Below the pieces are notes generated by a model. That model made no database searches. It was not told where the DNA came from and worked only from the letters and a program-made list of their open reading frames with translations. Below are positions 1 to 5,585 of a DNA stretch of 8,392 nucleotides, one piece after another. The position numbers and the translations under genes were made by a program. Source of the DNA: an uncultured Peptococcaceae bacterium. Its GTDB lineage: Bacteria; Bacillota; Peptococcia; Peptococcales; Peptococcaceae. The stretch lies in NCBI GenBank assembly GCA_902496505.1, contig CABVBB010000066.1, positions 1 to 8,392 of the forward strand. Reading direction: 5' to 3'. Each line of letters begins with the position of its first letter. Positions within the stretch are counted from its first letter, which is position 1.

Positions 1-1133
1 TTGATGTAGACGTATTGGGTGGCGTTGTTGATGATCTGGAGATAGACGTTTTTGGCGGTGGACTGGGTGTCCAGCGGGCTGTCCGCATAGGGCAGCACGT
101 AGCCATCGCTGGGAAAATCATCGGGATGGTAGATATGCGGCAGATAGGGCACGTAGTCTTGGTCGCCGGCGCCGTTTTCGGTGAGGTAGTCCCAGAAGGT
201 GAGGAACATGACGGTGAAGCTCCAGACGGCTTCACCCTCCAGCCGAATGCCGGTATCCTTCCAATGGCCGTATTTTTCGTAGGCGTTGATGTATTCGTCA
301 GCCAGGTTGATGCCGCCGGTGTAGGCGATCTTGCCGTCGATGACCAGGATCTTGCGGTGGTCGCGGTTGTTGAGGCGGGCGGAGAGAACGGGGATGAAGG
401 GATTGAACGCCCGGCACTGGATGCCTAGGGCGTTGAGCTGGCGGTAGTAATGGGTGGGCAGGGTGAGCACGCAGCCGATATCATCGTAGATCATGCGCAC
501 TTCGACGCCGGCGCGGGCTTTTTCGGTCAGGATATCTAGAATGGTATCCCACATGATGCCTTCTTCAACGATGAAATATTCGAGGAAGATATAATGCTCT
601 GCATTTTCCAGATCGCGGATGAGATCGGAAAATAAACGCTCTCCTAAGGAATAATAGCGGGTGGTAGTGTGCTGATAGAGGGGATAGCCGGCAGCGTTGG
701 TCAGGTAATTGGCCTGCCGGGCGGCTGCGGCGCTTTCTTCGGCGATCGCGGCATAGACCGACGGGGTGCAGTGGAGCGAGCCTTGGGTCTTTTTGGCCAT
801 GCGGCTTTCTTTGGCGCGCATATCGGCATTGGAACGGTTGCCGCCGAACATCAGGTAAAAGAGGCCGCCGAAAATGGGGAAGAGCAGGATCAGTACCAGC
901 CAGACGATCTTGTAGGCAGGGTTGTAGTCGTTATTGATCAGCCACATGGAGACGGCGACGCTGACGATCAGACAGAAGATGTAGAAATAGACGAAGTAAT
1001 TGCCGAATTCGACGACGACGGTCACCAGCACAGCCAGCTGGATGAGCAGCGATACGCCGACTAAGATCATGCGGCTGAAGAGGACGCGCAGCAAATTGCG
1101 CTTGATCTTGTGGTCTTTGTCGAGCTTGGACAT
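1..1133 (-). CDS. cls: Cardiolipin synthase (phospholipase D superfamily), partial
   Basis: The protein condenses two phosphatidylglycerols, or a related phosphatidyl donor, into cardiolipin in the cytoplasmic membrane. The visible 377 codons start at the ATG read from 1133. An AAAGGAGG ribosome binding site (1141-1148) lies 7 nt upstream and fixes that start. The N-terminus has hydrophobic segments at about residues 20-42, 44-66 and 76-97. The last, containing LLFPIFGGLFYLMFGGN, matches the PLDc_N region of Gram-positive cardiolipin synthases. The first catalytic HKD motif, HRKILVID with H259, K261 and D266, is followed by the typical GKIAYTGGINLADEY. Family members run about 480-510 residues, so roughly 100-130 residues including the second HKD motif lie beyond base 1. 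No frameshift is visible in the part shown. Two-HKD Cls is much the likeliest identity; another PLD-type phosphatidyltransferase cannot be fully excluded without the C-terminus. The gene is divergent from rtcB. Confidence 0.93.
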   Translation of the reverse strand, partial: MSKLDKDHKIKRNLLRVLFSRMILVGVSLLIQLAVLVTVVVEFGNYFVYFYIFCLIVSVAVSMWLINNDYNPAYKIVWLVLILLFPIFGGLFYLMFGGNRSNADMRAKESRMAKKTQGSLHCTPSVYAAIAEESAAAARQANYLTNAAGYPLYQHTTTRYYSLGERLFSDLIRDLENAEHYIFLEYFIVEEGIMWDTILDILTEKARAGVEVRMIYDDIGCVLTLPTHYYRQLNALGIQCRAFNPFIPVLSARLNNRDHRKILVIDGKIAYTGGINLADEYINAYEKYGHWKDTGIRLEGEAVWSFTVMFLTFWDYLTENGAGDQDYVPYLPHIYHPDDFPSDGYVLPYADSPLDTQSTAKNVYLQIINNATQYVYI

Positions 1134-1168
1134 CGCTCGTCCTCCTTTCTAAGAAGCGGTTTTTCCTT

Positions 1169-1198
1169 ATCATACCCTAAAATCAGCGGTCGGTTCAA
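1169..1198 (-). promoter_or_regulatory. Probable sigma-A promoter of cls
   Basis: Read on the minus strand, TTGAAC (1198-1193) and TATGAT (1174-1169) are separated by 18 nt. They match the consensus -35 at 4 of 6 and -10 at 5 of 6 positions. Transcription would start near 1162, giving a leader of about 29 nt that holds the strong ribosome binding site. The -35 overlaps one copy of the GAACCGACCG element described at 1187-1305, so a bound regulator there would compete with RNA polymerase. Confidence 0.55.
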
Positions 1199-1305
1199 CA
1201 ATTTTTAAGAAAAAAGTGCATCTTCCTGCAAATTTTACGCAGGAGAGAGAGGAGAAGCGTGCAACTTTTGCCAGCCCCGGCCGTCTAGGAAGAGGGAACC
1301 GACCG
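1187..1305. repeat. Inverted pair of the 10-mer GAACCGACCG in the cls-rtcB intergenic region
   Basis: CGGTCGGTTC at 1187-1196 and GAACCGACCG at 1296-1305 are exact reverse complements, 99 nt apart. Each copy faces one of the two divergent genes. On the minus strand the copy overlaps the cls -35 and lies 12 nt before its -10 (TATGAT). On the plus strand the copy lies 12 nt before an AT-rich TGATAATGAT stretch upstream of rtcB. This geometry suggests operator sites rather than an RNA hairpin, because the predicted cls transcript starts downstream of its copy and an rtcB transcript would start downstream of the other. The function is inferred; the repeat itself is directly visible. Confidence 0.5.
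1224..1244. repeat. Small hairpin between cls and rtcB
   Basis: TCCTGC (1224-1229) and GCAGGA (1239-1244) form a 6 bp stem around a 9 nt AT-rich loop. There is no T tract directly after the stem on either strand; on the minus strand six Ts come only after 8 further bases. It lies midway between the two divergent genes. It could be a half-site pair for a regulator or be chance; no function is assigned. Confidence 0.3.
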
Positions 1306-1324
1306 TCCGCCGCCGAATGATAAT
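1294..1324 (+). promoter_or_regulatory. Possible promoter region of rtcB
   Basis: GATAAT (1319-1324) matches the -10 consensus at 5 of 6 positions. It is preceded by the GAACCGACCG element where a -35 would fall, but there is no recognisable TTGACA-like -35 (the bases there are GGAACC or GAACCG). Such a promoter would need an activator or be weak. The leader that follows, about 48 nt, contains a GC-rich hairpin (GCCGC 1338-1342, GCGGC 1347-1351, loop CGGT) just before a modest AGAGGGAA ribosome binding site. The call is tentative. Confidence 0.25.
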
Positions 1325-1378
1325 GATAGAAAGCGCGGCCGCCGGTGCGGCGTTTGCGAGGAAAAGAGGGAAAGCAGT

Positions 1379-2497
1379 ATGATCATATTAGCAGGAAAAT
1401 ATAATCAAGCCGTGGTTTACGCAGAAGAATTAGAAGCCAGCGCGCAGAGTCAGATCGTTTTGCTGTGCAATCAGCCGTTTGTGAAGGACAGCCGCATCCG
1501 CATCATGCCGGATGTGCACGCGGGCGCTGGCTGCACCATTGGCACCACCATGACCATCACAGACAAGGCAGTGCCCAATCTGGTGGGCGTGGATATCGGC
1601 TGCGGTATGGAGACGACGCGGCTGGAAGCCAAGCGTTTGGAATTAGGCAGGCTGGATAAGGTGATCAGCCAAAAGATCCCGGCGGGTTTTGCCATTCGGG
1701 ACAAGGCCCACGCCTACAGCAAGCGGATCGATCTCAGCGCCCTGCGCTGCGCCAAGCAAGCCAAGCTCAAGCTGGATCGGGCGTACAACAGCCTGGGCAC
1801 GTTGGGCGGCGGCAATCATTTCATCGAGGTGGATCAGGCGGAGGATGGGACGCTGTATTTGATCGTCCATTCCGGCAGCCGCCATCTGGGATTAGAGGTG
1901 GCCAAGTATTATCAGGAGTTAGCCTACCGTCTCCTGCCGGAAGCGGAAAAAGCGGGCGCTAACCGGGCGTTGGCTTATCTCTGCGGCGAGGCGCTGGCAG
2001 ATTATCTGCACGATATGCATATTGTCCAGCAGTTCGCCGCGCTGAGCAGACAGGCCATGACCGATGAGATCCTCCGCGCCATGAAGGTGGATGCAGAAGA
2101 TTCTTTCACCACCATCCATAATTATATCGATACCGAGACCATGATCCTGCGCAAGGGTGCCGTCTCGGCTGACCTGGGCGAGCAGCTCTTGATCCCCATC
2201 AATATGCGCGACGGCAGCCTCATCTGCACGGGTTTAGGCAACGATGAATGGAACCGTTCCGCTCCCCACGGCGCAGGCCGGCTGATGAGCCGCAGCGATG
2301 CGAAAAACAGCTTCACGGTGTCAGCGTTCAAGAAAGCTATGCAGGGCATCTACACCACTTCCGTAGGCGCAGGCACACTGGACGAATGTCCGATGGCCTA
2401 CAAAGAGATGTCCGCTATCGTCAGCCAGATCGGCGAGACGGTCACCATCGACCAGATCATCAAGCCCATCTACAATTTCAAAGCAGGCGGTGAATGA
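1379..2497 (+). CDS. rtcB: RNA-splicing ligase RtcB, compact form
   Basis: RtcB is a GTP- and Mn2+-dependent cytoplasmic ligase that joins RNA ends carrying a 2',3'-cyclic phosphate or 3'-phosphate to a 5'-OH, through an enzyme-GMP intermediate. At 372 aa it is shorter than E. coli RtcB (about 408). All hallmark motifs are present in order: DVHAGAGCTIGTT (45-57), VGVDIGCGM with D72 and C75, LGGGNHF with H147, HSGSRH with H164, H247 in TTIHNY, and HGAGR with H297, the expected guanylylated histidine. These correspond to the E. coli metal and GMP residues D75, C78, H168, H185, H281 and H337. The ATG at 1379 follows a modest AGAGGGAA site. The gene is monocistronic, with no rtcA, archease, prfH or rtcR-like gene in the window, so its RNA substrate cannot be read from context. 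It may serve in RNA repair, for instance after toxin cleavage. Family identity is secure. Confidence 0.95.
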   Translation: MIILAGKYNQAVVYAEELEASAQSQIVLLCNQPFVKDSRIRIMPDVHAGAGCTIGTTMTITDKAVPNLVGVDIGCGMETTRLEAKRLELGRLDKVISQKIPAGFAIRDKAHAYSKRIDLSALRCAKQAKLKLDRAYNSLGTLGGGNHFIEVDQAEDGTLYLIVHSGSRHLGLEVAKYYQELAYRLLPEAEKAGANRALAYLCGEALADYLHDMHIVQQFAALSRQAMTDEILRAMKVDAEDSFTTIHNYIDTETMILRKGAVSADLGEQLLIPINMRDGSLICTGLGNDEWNRSAPHGAGRLMSRSDAKNSFTVSAFKKAMQGIYTTSVGAGTLDECPMAYKEMSAIVSQIGETVTIDQIIKPIYNFKAGGE

Positions 2498-2524
2498 ACG
2501 CTGCGGCCATTGTCTAAAGTAAGC

Positions 2525-2560
2525 AAAAAAGTGCAGCTGCCTTTGTTTGGGCAGCTGCAC
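2525..2560 (-). terminator. Intrinsic terminator of the DUF881-Sbp operon
   Basis: A perfect 11 bp stem (2531-2541 with 2550-2560, arms GTGCAGCTGCC and GGCAGCTGCAC) encloses an 8 nt loop. On the minus strand it is followed directly by TTTTTTGCTT. It lies about 110 nt past the stop codon of the last minus-strand gene (2671) and so closes that operon. In the plus direction, facing rtcB, the same stem is followed by GATCATGTC with no T tract. It would therefore be at best a weak terminator for rtcB. Confidence 0.85.
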
Positions 2561-2618
2561 GATCATGTCAAGATTTTTAGAGGAAGGCAAGAGATCTGCG
2601 GCCGAGACATGTCTATCA

Positions 2619-2635
2619 GAAAAAGTTGCTTTTTC
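2619..2635. repeat. Short AT-rich inverted repeat in the convergent gap
   Basis: GAAAAAG (2619-2625) and CTTTTTC (2629-2635) pair perfectly around a 3 nt loop TTG. It sits between the last minus-strand stop codon and the GC-rich terminator. The stem is A/T dominated, so it is unlikely to terminate by itself, though it would stop some exonuclease trimming of a plus-strand rtcB transcript. A further 7 bp pair, GGTCAGG (2652-2658) and CCTGACC (2678-2684), spans the stop codon at 2671. Neither has a demonstrated role. Confidence 0.35.
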
Positions 2636-2670
2636 CCCTGCGTCAAACCACGGTCAGGCCGACGCCATTC

Positions 2671-3366
2671 TTACCGCCCTGACCTGACGGGTTTGCCGCT
2701 GCGCAGTTCCGGCAACTGCTCTGCCGCTGGCAGATGGAGCTCTTCCATGTGGGTGATGCTGGGATGCACGCCTAGGGTGGCCACCACGTCGAGGATGCCG
2801 CCGGGCAATGATAGGCCCTTATCCAGCGTATCAGGATCGCCGATGGCGCTGATGGTCAGCGGATAGCGCAGGAGTTCGCCGTCCAGCGTCAGGTAGGTCT
2901 CGTGGGAGATCTCGGCGTAGTAGATGTTGGAATTAAAGGTGACACGCTGATCATTGATAGCGATGGCCTCAGCCCCTGCGGCCCAAAGCTCGTTGACGAT
3001 GTCCAAAAGGTCACGGTAGAGCATGGCGTTGTTTTTGGTGATGACGACAGAAATGCCGGGACCCTGGACGGGCACAGCGCCGATGACCATTTCCGAACGG
3101 CTGATATCGGCATCCAGCTGGTGGATGAGCTCTGTATTGTCCACGTAGGAGGCTTTGTAGGTGGCGATATTGCTCTCCATTTCTTCAATAGCCTGTGCCA
3201 GAGACTGCCGTTTTTCGGTGAGGTTTTTGACGATGATGGTCAGATCAGTGGTGGATTGCTGAGACAGACTGGAGGCCAGGCGGTTTTGGGTCTGCAGCTG
3301 GGCGGAGATCAAGATCCCCAAAAGCAAAAAAGTGATGGTCAGGGAAAGCTGCCATTTTTTATTCAT
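2671..3366 (-). CDS. DUF881 (YlxW/YlxX-type) membrane-anchored coiled-coil protein, second copy
   Basis: A 231-residue protein with one N-terminal membrane segment (about 8-23) and a short positively charged start, so most of it probably lies outside the cytoplasm. Residues about 42-93 look like a coiled coil. The DUF881 domain follows from about 98, shown by QGPGISVVIT (101-110), the amphipathic RDLLDIVNELW with GAEAIAINDQR (131-141), and SAIGDPDTLDKGLSLPGG (173-190). The ATG at 3366 has an AAAGGAGG site 9 nt upstream. It is the last gene of the operon, 31 nt after sbp. It is a distant paralogue of the 249-residue protein at 3773-4522. After the NDQR motif the two diverge: this copy lacks the cysteine-containing stretch seen there and keeps the longer GDPDTL segment. 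No enzymatic residues are apparent. In Bacillus, genes of this family lie in the division and cell-wall cluster, but a molecular role is not established. Confidence 0.85.
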   Translation of the reverse strand: MNKKWQLSLTITFLLLGILISAQLQTQNRLASSLSQQSTTDLTIIVKNLTEKRQSLAQAIEEMESNIATYKASYVDNTELIHQLDADISRSEMVIGAVPVQGPGISVVITKNNAMLYRDLLDIVNELWAAGAEAIAINDQRVTFNSNIYYAEISHETYLTLDGELLRYPLTISAIGDPDTLDKGLSLPGGILDVVATLGVHPSITHMEELHLPAAEQLPELRSGKPVRSGR

Positions 3367-3395
3367 CGGCCTGGGCCTCCTTTCGTAAAGTCTGG

Positions 3396-3415
3396 GCTCA
3401 GTCTTTGGGCTGAGC
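3396..3415 (-). other. Hairpin over the sbp stop codon
   Basis: GCTCAG (3396-3401) and CTGAGC (3410-3415) form a 6 bp stem with an 8 nt loop in the minus-strand transcript. The stop codon of sbp (3398-3400) lies within one arm. No T tract follows, so this is not a terminator. It could tune translation or stability of the downstream DUF881 gene, whose ribosome binding site starts only 13 nt further on. A chance stem of this size is quite possible. Confidence 0.3.
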
Positions 3416-3769
3416 TTTGGTGTGGTTGTTTTTCATGAGCTTGGCTAAGAGATAATGGCGGATGGTGGCGAGGTTTTGGAAGATGCGCACGCCGAAGACG
3501 AAGACCGCAGCCATATAGAGATCGACGCCCAAGCGGTCGCCCAGATAGGCCAAGAGCGCAGCCAAAAGCGCATTGGAGATGAAACCGGTCATCAGGATGA
3601 GACCATTGAAGGTGTCTTCAAAGACACAGCGGACACCGCCGAGCACAGAGTCCAATGCGGCCAGCACAGCGACGGACAGATATTTGGCGAAAACGATGGG
3701 GATCTGGAAAGAAACGATGGAGCCGATGAGCGCTCCGGCCAGAAGTCCGAATAAAGGGATGAGCCACAT
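3398..3769 (-). CDS. sbp: Small basic membrane protein Sbp (DUF1290)
   Basis: A 123-residue integral membrane protein. Hydrophobic stretches lie at about 3-22, 29-46, 56-76 and 84-101, consistent with several membrane passes. DUF1290 hallmarks are clear: the MWLIPLFGLLAG start, IVFAKYLSVAVLAALDSVLGG (26-46), the NALLAALLAYLGDRLGVDLY block, and FGVRIFQNLATIRHYLL (92-108). The tail after 108 is hydrophilic. The start is at 3769. Its ribosome binding site GGAGGAGG (3785-3778) is made from the final glutamate codons of the upstream DUF881 gene, whose stop lies only 3 nt before this ATG, so translation is very likely coupled. In Bacillus, sbp lies next to ylxW and ylxX and upstream of ftsA, which suggests a division-associated role; the biochemical function is unknown. 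Length and motifs match the family, with no sign of damage. Confidence 0.92.
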   Translation of the reverse strand: MWLIPLFGLLAGALIGSIVSFQIPIVFAKYLSVAVLAALDSVLGGVRCVFEDTFNGLILMTGFISNALLAALLAYLGDRLGVDLYMAAVFVFGVRIFQNLATIRHYLLAKLMKNNHTKAQPKD

Positions 3770-3772
3770 GGA

Positions 3773-4522
3773 TTATTCCTCCTCCGTGTCAGGATTTGCT
3801 GCCGCCGGATCGGGCGACAAATATTTGGGTGAAAAGGAGCCGGTATAGGCGGGGATGGAGAGCGTCGGTTCCTGAGGACTGGTGGTCTTGTAGCTGGCGG
3901 GGAAATTGAGCAGCTTGAGCGTATCGAACTGCCAGCTGTTTAAGATGGCGTCCTCCAATGAGAGGACATCGCCGATGGCGCGGATCTCAAAGGGCGGTGC
4001 CAGACGGGTGGTATTGACCAAGATGGTATTGCCGACGCAGCGGATCTCAGAGGTGGTCGTCAGCCGCTGGTCATTGACGCTGATGGCTTCGGCGCCGCCG
4101 CTCTTGAGATCATTGACGATGCGTAAGATGTATTGATAATGGATGATGTAATTATTGGCGTCATTTTGCGGAGAGGAGGCTAAGCCCACAGTGTTGTCAT
4201 CCAAGGTGACAGTGATGCCGGGGCCTTCTACAGCAGTGAGACCTGCCCGGGCCTGAAGATCAGACAGCTCGCTCTGCAGATCTTGGACCTCGGTTTTATT
4301 GGAGGACTTGGCGGTCATTTCCTCGTATTGTTTTCTGAGATCAGCCAGCGTCGTTTCGTAATCGGCGATCTCGGCCTCGTTGTTTTTGACCAGGGAGATC
4401 AGCACATCGTTTTTGTCGTCTGTGCTGGCCAGGGTGACGGAATCTTGCAGCCTGATCTGTAAGGAAAGCAATAGTCCCAGCACAAGACAGGCGCAGGTGA
4501 TCGATATGACCCACTTTTTCAC
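3773..4522 (-). CDS. DUF881 (YlxW-type) membrane-anchored coiled-coil protein, first copy
   Basis: A 249-residue protein and the promoter-proximal gene of the minus-strand operon. It starts with GTG at 4522; a GGGAGGG ribosome binding site (4534-4528) sits 5 nt upstream and the leading KKW is typical of such membrane anchors. There is one membrane segment at about 4-21 and a charged coiled coil at about 42-93. The DUF881 domain runs from about 97 to 210: EGPGITVTLDD (99-109), the YILRIVNDLKSGGAEAISVNDQR stretch (131-153), EIRCVGNTILVN (159-170), and LAPPFEIRAIGD (174-185). The last 35 residues are proline-rich and end in EEE. Those glutamate codons double as the ribosome binding site for sbp. 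The domain order suggests an anchored protein that may oligomerise, with the DUF881 fold outside the cytoplasm. No catalytic role can be read from it. Confidence 0.87.
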   Translation of the reverse strand: MKKWVISITCACLVLGLLLSLQIRLQDSVTLASTDDKNDVLISLVKNNEAEIADYETTLADLRKQYEEMTAKSSNKTEVQDLQSELSDLQARAGLTAVEGPGITVTLDDNTVGLASSPQNDANNYIIHYQYILRIVNDLKSGGAEAISVNDQRLTTTSEIRCVGNTILVNTTRLAPPFEIRAIGDVLSLEDAILNSWQFDTLKLLNFPASYKTTSPQEPTLSIPAYTGSFSPKYLSPDPAAANPDTEEE

Positions 4523-4563
4523 AAAATCCCTCCCTTTTTTTCGTGTAAATGTAAATTTAATAG

Positions 4564-4592
4564 TGTAGAATTACAGCAATGTAGGCTATAAT
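4564..4592 (+). promoter_or_regulatory. Candidate distal promoter of cdaA
   Basis: A perfect TATAAT sits on the plus strand at 4587-4592. The hexamer 17 nt upstream, TGTAGA (4564-4569), is a poor -35 (3 of 6). If used, it would give a leader of about 170 nt before cdaA containing the hairpin at 4611-4624. Its transcript would run head-on into the minus-strand promoter at 4651-4678. A lone -10 hexamer in an AT-rich intergenic region can occur by chance, so confidence is low. Confidence 0.28.
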
Positions 4593-4610
4593 GATAAAAG
4601 AAATGACTCA

Positions 4611-4624
4611 CGAGCGCGAGCTCG
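4611..4624 (+). other. GNRA-type hairpin in the divergent control region
   Basis: CGAGC (4611-4615) and GCTCG (4620-4624) pair perfectly around GCGA, a GNRA tetraloop when transcribed on the plus strand. Such loops are unusually stable or act as docking sites in structured RNAs. The stem is only 5 bp and the flanks do not extend it, so it may be incidental. It matters only if transcription from upstream of 4611 occurs on the plus strand. Confidence 0.3.
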
Positions 4625-4650
4625 AACTAAGCAGCCTGCTGATACGTACC

Positions 4651-4678
4651 ATTATAACACAGCGTATAGCTTTGAAAA
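4651..4678 (-). promoter_or_regulatory. Extended -10 promoter of the DUF881-Sbp operon
   Basis: On the minus strand TGTTATAAT (4659-4651) is a perfect extended -10: the TG dinucleotide, one base, then consensus TATAAT. A -35-like TTTTCA (4678-4673, 4 of 6) lies 16 nt upstream. Transcription would begin near 4644, leaving a leader of about 120 nt before the GTG at 4522. This is the best-matching promoter in the window and the natural one for the three minus-strand genes. Confidence 0.6.
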
Positions 4679-4718
4679 GGGTTTGGGCGCAATTAGCATC
4701 GGTTAAGAATGATCATAT

Positions 4719-4747
4719 TTGACGTTTTGATATATTAGATTTATTAG
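4719..4747 (+). promoter_or_regulatory. Candidate proximal promoter of cdaA
   Basis: TTGACG (4719-4724, 5 of 6) and TATTAG (4742-4747, 4 of 6) are exactly 17 nt apart. Transcription would start near 4754, leaving a leader of only about 16 nt that is almost entirely the GGAAAGAGGGGG ribosome binding region before the GTG at 4770. A short leader is plausible but tight. The spacing and the good -35 favour this site over the distal TATAAT at 4587. Confidence 0.45.
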
Positions 4748-4769
4748 TGGAAGGAAAGAGGGGGAAACA

Positions 4770-5585
4770 GTGCTTAGCGAATTGCTGGAAATATTTAAAC
4801 CCATCAATATATTGGATATCGGGATCATCGCTATCGTTACATACAAGATCATGGTCATGCTCAAGGGCACGCGGGCCGTCCAGCTGATCAAAGGGCTGAT
4901 CGTCCTTTTGGTGATCAGCATCATTGCCGAACAGATCGGCCTGACGACGGTCAATTGGCTGCTTTTGCAGGTGCAGACCATGCTGATCATCGGCATCCCC
5001 ATCGTATTTCAGCCGGAGCTCAGACGGGGATTGGAGCAGCTGGGCAAAAGTTCGCTTTTGAGCCGCAGATCCCGCATCGAACGGGACCGGGCAGAGACGG
5101 AGCGCAATATCGACCAGATCGTGCGCTGTCTGGTCGCGGCATCCAAAAGCAGGACCGGCGTTTTGATCGCTATCGAGCGGGATATCGGCCTGGCGGAATA
5201 TATCGATACGGGCATCAAGATCAACGGTTATCTGACCGCCGAGCTTTTGGGCAACATTTTTATCGTCAACACGCCGCTGCACGACGGCGCGGTCATCATA
5301 AACGGCGACAAGATCCTGGCGGCCAGCTGCTATCTGCCTTTATCGGAAAGCCGCACCATCAGCAAGGAGCTGGGCACCCGCCACCGGGCGGGCATCGGCC
5401 TCACAGAAGTGACCGATGCCTTGGTGCTTATCGTTTCCGAAGAGACCGGCGCCATCTCCATGGCGGACAATGGCAAGCTCATCCGTGACATCAAAGAGCC
5501 TAAGCTCAGAGAACTCATGCAGCGCAAGCTGCAAAAAGAAGAGTCAGGGCCGAGCTGGCTGGATAAATGGAGGGAGAAGGCATGA
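4770..5585 (+). CDS. cdaA: Diadenylate cyclase CdaA (c-di-AMP synthase)
   Basis: CdaA condenses two ATP molecules into the second messenger c-di-AMP, which controls potassium and osmolyte transport and cell-wall homeostasis. At 271 aa it is the normal length. Three N-terminal membrane segments are visible at about 15-32, 38-55 and 62-80, followed by the conserved QPELRRGLEQLG (81-92). The diadenylate cyclase (DAC) domain spans about 100-240. It holds TGVLIAIERDIGL (129-141), NTPLHDGAVI with the catalytic DGA at 172-174, and GTRHRAGIGL with RHR at 204-206 for ATP binding. SEET (223-226) follows. The start is a GTG at 4770, behind a GAGGGGG ribosome binding site. The stop overlaps the ybbR start by 4 nt (ATGA), so the two are translationally coupled. 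Identity is secure because the gene is also followed by ybbR and glmM, the classic arrangement. Confidence 0.96.
   Translation: MLSELLEIFKPINILDIGIIAIVTYKIMVMLKGTRAVQLIKGLIVLLVISIIAEQIGLTTVNWLLLQVQTMLIIGIPIVFQPELRRGLEQLGKSSLLSRRSRIERDRAETERNIDQIVRCLVAASKSRTGVLIAIERDIGLAEYIDTGIKINGYLTAELLGNIFIVNTPLHDGAVIINGDKILAASCYLPLSESRTISKELGTRHRAGIGLTEVTDALVLIVSEETGAISMADNGKLIRDIKEPKLRELMQRKLQKEESGPSWLDKWREKA

Noticed and set aside
15..1064. Open frames of 137 and 131 codons on the plus strand (15-428 and 669-1064)
   Set aside because: They lie antisense to the cardiolipin synthase, whose minus-strand frame has a strong ribosome binding site, membrane segments and an HKD motif. The plus-strand products have no recognisable motif.
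1334..1351. GC-rich palindrome GCGGCCGC and hairpin before rtcB as an attenuator
   Set aside because: The stem is only 5 bp, has no T tract, and falls in a locally GC-rich stretch where such pairs arise easily.
2498..2670. Intrinsic terminator for rtcB on the plus strand
   Set aside because: The 11 bp stem lacks a following T tract in that direction; the T tract is on the minus-strand side.
4523..4769. c-di-AMP (ydaO-type) or other riboswitch ahead of cdaA or the DUF881 operon
   Set aside because: Only a 5 bp GNRA hairpin is visible; no multi-helix conserved core could be recognised.
4713..5282. 189-codon minus-strand frame
   Set aside because: It is antisense to cdaA and lacks motifs; the cdaA frame carries the DGA and RHR signatures.
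5567..5581. Earlier ATG for ybbR, five codons upstream
   Set aside because: The ribosome binding site GGAGGGAG overlaps this codon and is correctly spaced for the ATG at 5582, which also forms the ATGA overlap with cdaA.
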